Source: Muribaculaceae bacterium (GTDB lineage Bacteria; Bacteroidota; Bacteroidia; Bacteroidales; Muribaculaceae). Taken from it: a stretch of DNA of 49,418 bases. The DNA is taken from NCBI GenBank assembly GCA_910573745.1, contig CAJSYI010000018.1:1-49418 (forward strand), in the 5' to 3' direction. Shown here piece after piece: positions 46,469 to 49,418 of the stretch (position 1 is its first letter; each line of letters begins with the position of its first letter). The notes under the pieces were generated by a model that was not told the origin of the DNA, ran no database searches, and saw nothing but the letters and a program-made list of their open reading frames with translations. A program made the position numbers and the translations under genes.

Positions 46469-47812
46469 CTAAAACCTGCCCCCTTGGCGGTTTCGCATCT
46501 GCTTCATCATCTTCATCGGGTTCTTCATCGTAGTGGCCATATGCATCATCTTGCGCGTCTGGTCGAACTGCTTCAAAAGGCGGTTCACGTCCTGCATCGA
46601 CGTTCCGGAACCCTTAGCGATGCGCTGCCTGCGGCTCGCGTTGATTATTTCAGGATTCTGACGCTCCTTCGGTGTCATGGACTGTATTATCGCCTCTATG
46701 CCCTTGAAAGCGTCATTGTCGATGTCAATGTCCTTTATGGCCTTTCCGAGACCCGGAATCATAGACGCCAGATCCTTGATGTTGCCCATCTTCTTGATCT
46801 GATGTATCTGCTTGAGGAAATCGTCGAAGTCGAATTTGTTCTTCCTTATCTTCTCGTTGAGCTTCTCGGCCTCCTTCTGGTCATATATTTCCTGGGCCCG
46901 TTTGGCAAGCTCCACTATGTCGCCCATGCCGAGGATGCGGTTGGCCATGCCCTCGGGGTTGAACTCCTGAAGGTCTTCCATCTTCTCGCCGATTCCGACG
47001 AATTTGATCGGCTTGTCCACCACTGTGCGGATGGAAAGGGCCGCGCCGCCACGGGTGTCGCCGTCGAGCTTCGTCAGAATCACCCCGTCGAAGTCCAGTC
47101 GGTCGTTGAATTCCTTGGCAGTGTTGACCGCGTCCTGACCCGTCATCGAGTCCACCACGAAAAGCGTCTCCTGGGGATTGACAGCTTTCTTGATGCGCTC
47201 TATCTCGTCCATCATCTGCTCGTCTACGGCAAGGCGGCCGGCCGTGTCTATGATCACGAGGTCGAGATGGTTGTCTTTGGCGTGGCGGATGCCGTTGAGG
47301 GCAATTTCCACAGGATTCTTGTTGTCGTCCTCGCTATAGACAGGGACATCGATCTGGGAGGCAAGAACCTTCAGCTGCTCTATTGCCGCAGGACGGTACA
47401 CGTCGCCGGCAACAAGGAGCGGACGCTTCCCCTTCTGTGACTTCAGCTTGCGTGCAAGCTTGGCTGTGAAAGTGGTCTTACCGGAACCCTGCAGGCCCGA
47501 CATGAGAATCACCGTCGGGTTTCCGGAAAGATTCAAAGGAGCCTCGTCGCCGCCCATGAAAGCCGCAAGCTCCTCATGGACAATCTGAATCATCTTTTCC
47601 TTCGGCTTAAGGGCATTGATGACGTTCTGTCCGATGGCCTTCTGCTTCACGTTGTCGGTGAACTGCTTGGCCACCTTATAGTTCACGTCGGCGTCAAGAA
47701 GCGCGCGGCGCACGTCCTTAAGTGTCTCGGCGATGTTTATCTCGGTGATTCGGCCTTCGCCTTTGAGTATTTTGAAAGAGCGTTCAAGCCGCTCTGAAAG
47801 ATTCTGAAACAT
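46469..47812 (-). CDS. ffh: Signal recognition particle protein Ffh
   Basis: 447 aa. N-domain (MFQNLSERLERSFKILKGEG), G-domain with GLQGSGKTTFTAK, DTAGRLAVDEQMMDE and TKLDGDTRGG, and a Met-rich M-domain ending MKNPMKMMKQMRNRQGGRF, with the RNA-binding SGTSMQDVNRLLKQF. It binds 4.5S RNA and signal sequences. It starts 34 bp after panD in the same direction, so it may be cotranscribed with panC-panD, though a closer promoter is not excluded. Confidence 0.97.
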   Translation of the reverse strand: MFQNLSERLERSFKILKGEGRITEINIAETLKDVRRALLDADVNYKVAKQFTDNVKQKAIGQNVINALKPKEKMIQIVHEELAAFMGGDEAPLNLSGNPTVILMSGLQGSGKTTFTAKLARKLKSQKGKRPLLVAGDVYRPAAIEQLKVLASQIDVPVYSEDDNKNPVEIALNGIRHAKDNHLDLVIIDTAGRLAVDEQMMDEIERIKKAVNPQETLFVVDSMTGQDAVNTAKEFNDRLDFDGVILTKLDGDTRGGAALSIRTVVDKPIKFVGIGEKMEDLQEFNPEGMANRILGMGDIVELAKRAQEIYDQKEAEKLNEKIRKNKFDFDDFLKQIHQIKKMGNIKDLASMIPGLGKAIKDIDIDNDAFKGIEAIIQSMTPKERQNPEIINASRRQRIAKGSGTSMQDVNRLLKQFDQTRKMMHMATTMKNPMKMMKQMRNRQGGRF

Positions 47813-47846
47813 GGTCGGTTTTGTCTTAGGGTGTGTCTAAAATGCC

Positions 47847-48194
47847 TTATAGCCTGTTGGTGTCGGAATCCGGGAAAATCACGGTCGGCTCGTGGACACG
47901 GGCCTCTTCCGGCGTCATCATGGCATAAGTCATTATGATTATTATGTCTCCTGGCTGGGCTTTGCGCGCCGCCGCCCCGTTGAGGCACACGACTCCGCTG
48001 CCCCGCTCTCCGGCAATCGTGTATGTGTCGAAGCGTTCTCCGTTGTTGTTGTTCACAATCCACACGCGCTGGCCTTCAAGTATTCCGGCCGCGTCAAGGA
48101 GGTCCATATCAATGGTGATGCTTCCTATGTAATTGAGATTCGCCTCGGTAACCTTGACCCGGTGAATCTTCGATGTCATCATTTCTATAAGCAT
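47847..48194 (-). CDS. panD: Aspartate 1-decarboxylase proenzyme
   Basis: 115 aa from the ATG at 48194 (an in-frame TTG at 48206 would add four residues). With this start the self-cleavage site Gly24-Ser25 ([10 protein letters not shown]) has E. coli numbering. [10 protein letters not shown] and [17 protein letters not shown] are conserved. The enzyme makes beta-alanine from aspartate with a pyruvoyl group. It lies 36 bp after panC, giving the last two precursors' steps of pantothenate together. Confidence 0.95.
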   Translation of the reverse strand: MLIEMMTSKIHRVKVTEANLNYIGSITIDMDLLDAAGILEGQRVWIVNNNNGERFDTYTIAGERGSGVVCLNGAAARKAQPGDIIIIMTYAMMTPEEARVHEPTVIFPDSDTNRL

Positions 48195-48230
48195 GGCTTG
48201 AAGCAATGGTTGATGAGAAAACGGACGATG

Positions 48231-49103
48231 TCAGGCATCGGCCGGACGTCGGTAAGTGATGTTGTCTATCAGACGCACGTCGCCGCAATAGACAGTGATG
48301 CATCCCACTATGTAGTCGGAATCGCCCCAGTCTTCCACGGCACGCAAGGAATAGCCGTCCACTATCTCGAAATACTCAACACGCATGAAAGGCCGGGCAT
48401 TAAGATGCTCCACCACGGAGTCTTTGGTCGCGGCCACTGAATGCCCTTGCGAATGCTCTACGCTACGGGCAAGGGTGCGGTATATCTCCGGAGCGGCGGC
48501 CCGCTGCCCCTCCGTGAGCAGCGCGTTACGGCTTGAAAGGGCAAGGCCGTCGGCTGCGCGGCATATCGGACAGCTGACGATTTCGACGTCCAGCCCCTCA
48601 GTCTTGGCCATACGGCGTATCACGGCGATCTGCTGGAAATCCTTCTCGCCGAAATATGCGCGGTCTGGAGCCACCATCCTGAACAGTTTGCTGACAATCA
48701 ATGCCACTCCTTGAAAATGGCCGGGACGGAATTTCCCTTCCATCACCTCGGCCACATCGCCAAGGTCGAAGACATGCTCTTCCGTGGCCCGACGCAGTCC
48801 GTCGGGATAAACCTCCTCCACCGAAGGGGCGAAGACGGCATCCACACCAGCGGCCTCAAGAAGCCTGAAATCATCAGCCTCCTTGCGCGGATACGTGGCG
48901 AGATCATTCGGGTTGTTGAATTGCGTAGGGTTGACAAACACGCTTGCCACAACTGCGTCGCCGTTTCCGACGGCAGCCTTCACAAGAGATAAGTGGCCGT
49001 CATGGAGCGCGCCCATAGTCGGGACAAGCCCCACTTTGTGTCCTGCGGCCTTGAGCGCCTCGACATGCGCCTGAAGATTCGTTACTGTACGTAGAACTTT
49101 CAT
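48231..49103 (-). CDS. panC: Pantothenate synthetase (pantoate--beta-alanine ligase)
   Basis: 290 aa from the ATG at 49103, where similarity begins (MKVLRTVTNLQAHVEAL); an upstream in-frame extension to 49190 overlaps the promoter. ATP-binding landmarks: VPTMGALHDGHLSLV (HIGH-type), FVNPTQFNNPNDL, KFRPGHFQGVALIVSKLF and FGEKDFQQ, and LSSRNALL near the C-terminal domain. It joins pantoate with beta-alanine, the product of PanD encoded next to it. Confidence 0.97.
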   Translation of the reverse strand: MKVLRTVTNLQAHVEALKAAGHKVGLVPTMGALHDGHLSLVKAAVGNGDAVVASVFVNPTQFNNPNDLATYPRKEADDFRLLEAAGVDAVFAPSVEEVYPDGLRRATEEHVFDLGDVAEVMEGKFRPGHFQGVALIVSKLFRMVAPDRAYFGEKDFQQIAVIRRMAKTEGLDVEIVSCPICRAADGLALSSRNALLTEGQRAAAPEIYRTLARSVEHSQGHSVAATKDSVVEHLNARPFMRVEYFEIVDGYSLRAVEDWGDSDYIVGCITVYCGDVRLIDNITYRRPADA

Positions 49104-49187
49104 TATATCTTTGGCTGTCAGACCGTTGACCCCAACACATACCGGAACTTCCGAAAGGCCAGCGGCATTCAGCAATGATTCAGGGTG

Positions 49188-49195
49188 CAAAATTA
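49188..49195 (-). promoter_or_regulatory. Putative -7 element for panC-panD
   Basis: TAATTTTG followed by C on the minus strand, about 85 bp before the panC ATG. No TTTG is seen at the proper distance upstream; the IS30-family element begins not far beyond. Confidence 0.55.
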
Positions 49196-49234
49196 ATCAA
49201 AAGTGGTAATATATTTTCGGCCTTGGATGAAAAA

Positions 49235-49418
49235 ATTCATAATACCAACGATAAATGCAGAGTCCAACAGCAAATGCAAATTTATGCAACCTTATCGAAA
49301 AAACGCTTCTTTGGAGTGTCGAAGTCAATTTTCTCCCGTGGACGACGGTTGAGTTTCTTTTGTATCTCCATAATTCGTTTGTCTGAAAAGTCATCAAAAT
49401 TGGACTTTTTAGAGATAT
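49235..49418. mobile_element. End of an IS30-family insertion sequence
   Basis: The transposase 3' end is followed by about 45 bp of AT-rich DNA with GCATTTGCTGTTGGACTC and GCATTTATCG on the minus strand, likely the terminal repeat. The other end is outside the window, so the exact boundary (about 49235-49260) and target duplication cannot be set. Confidence 0.55.
49282..49418 (-). CDS. IS30-family transposase, C-terminal part (cut by the window edge)
   Basis: Only the last 44 complete codons are in the window. They include FSDKRIMEIQKKLNRRPREK and DFDTPKKRFF, the hallmark end of IS30-family transposases (last helix, then LNxRPRKxLxxxTP). The stop TAA is at 49284-49282. The rest of the gene, including the DDE core, lies beyond the right edge, so whether the copy is intact is unknown. 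Confidence 0.85.
   Translation of the reverse strand, partial: ISKKSNFDDFSDKRIMEIQKKLNRRPREKIDFDTPKKRFFDKVA

Noticed and set aside
1..49418. CRISPR array, rRNA, tRNA or prophage
   Set aside because: No regularly spaced repeats, rRNA stretches, convincing cloverleaf or phage structural genes were seen on either strand.

Overview
This window is a piece of a Bacteroidales chromosome, most likely Muribaculaceae or a close relative; the family-level call is inference from gene content. The phylum call rests on repeated promoters of the Bacteroidota housekeeping type (TTTG, 19-20 nt, TAnnTTTG), the near absence of Shine-Dalgarno sites, lipoproteins, Omp85/TonB-type barrels, and Bacteroidota families such as DUF5063, META lipoproteins and a TamL-type lipoprotein. 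Coding is dense on both strands. No rRNA, tRNA or CRISPR array was seen.

Layout. 1-1000: decayed accessory DNA holding a WYL regulator without its N-terminus and the first codons of a DnaQ-like exonuclease. 1016-1738: a short, diverged FtsZ/tubulin-superfamily protein that has lost the GTPase signature loop; it is the most unusual gene here. 1767-13876: AddB-like nuclease, class I fumarase, Uup-like ABC-F ATPase, RidA, a large TPR protein, a type II NADH dehydrogenase and a double-META lipoprotein. 14063-19484: translation block (rplY, pth, an Hsp15-like S4 protein, thrS-infC-rpmI-rplT). 19585-24228: ppk-ppx polyphosphate pair with a 4-bp overlap, a small membrane protein, and a nitroreductase behind a long leader that carries an intrinsic terminator. 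24298-34383: SulP transporter, TamL-like Omp85 lipoprotein, HAD phosphatase, Cys-rich LTxxQ periplasmic protein, YaaA, LepA and NhaA. 34464-40934: TonB-receptor-like barrel, secreted 21-residue LRR protein, DUF5063 protein and M18 aminopeptidase. 41174-44651: trigger factor facing clpX and clpP. 44807-45138: a 332-bp MITE-like element with 32-33-bp terminal inverted repeats and a TAA target duplication; it supplies the last codons and stop of a CobW-type GTPase. 46469-49103: ffh, panD and panC, read as panC-panD-ffh. The right edge cuts into an IS30-family transposase.

Most genes are housekeeping (translation, protein folding and turnover, central metabolism, envelope). The less explained parts are the FtsZ-like gene in the decayed island, the attenuator-type leader of the nitroreductase, the MITE fusion, the Cys-rich periplasmic protein, and a possible small RNA between 38700 and 38830. 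All identifications come from reading the sequence and recalling families; no database search was run.
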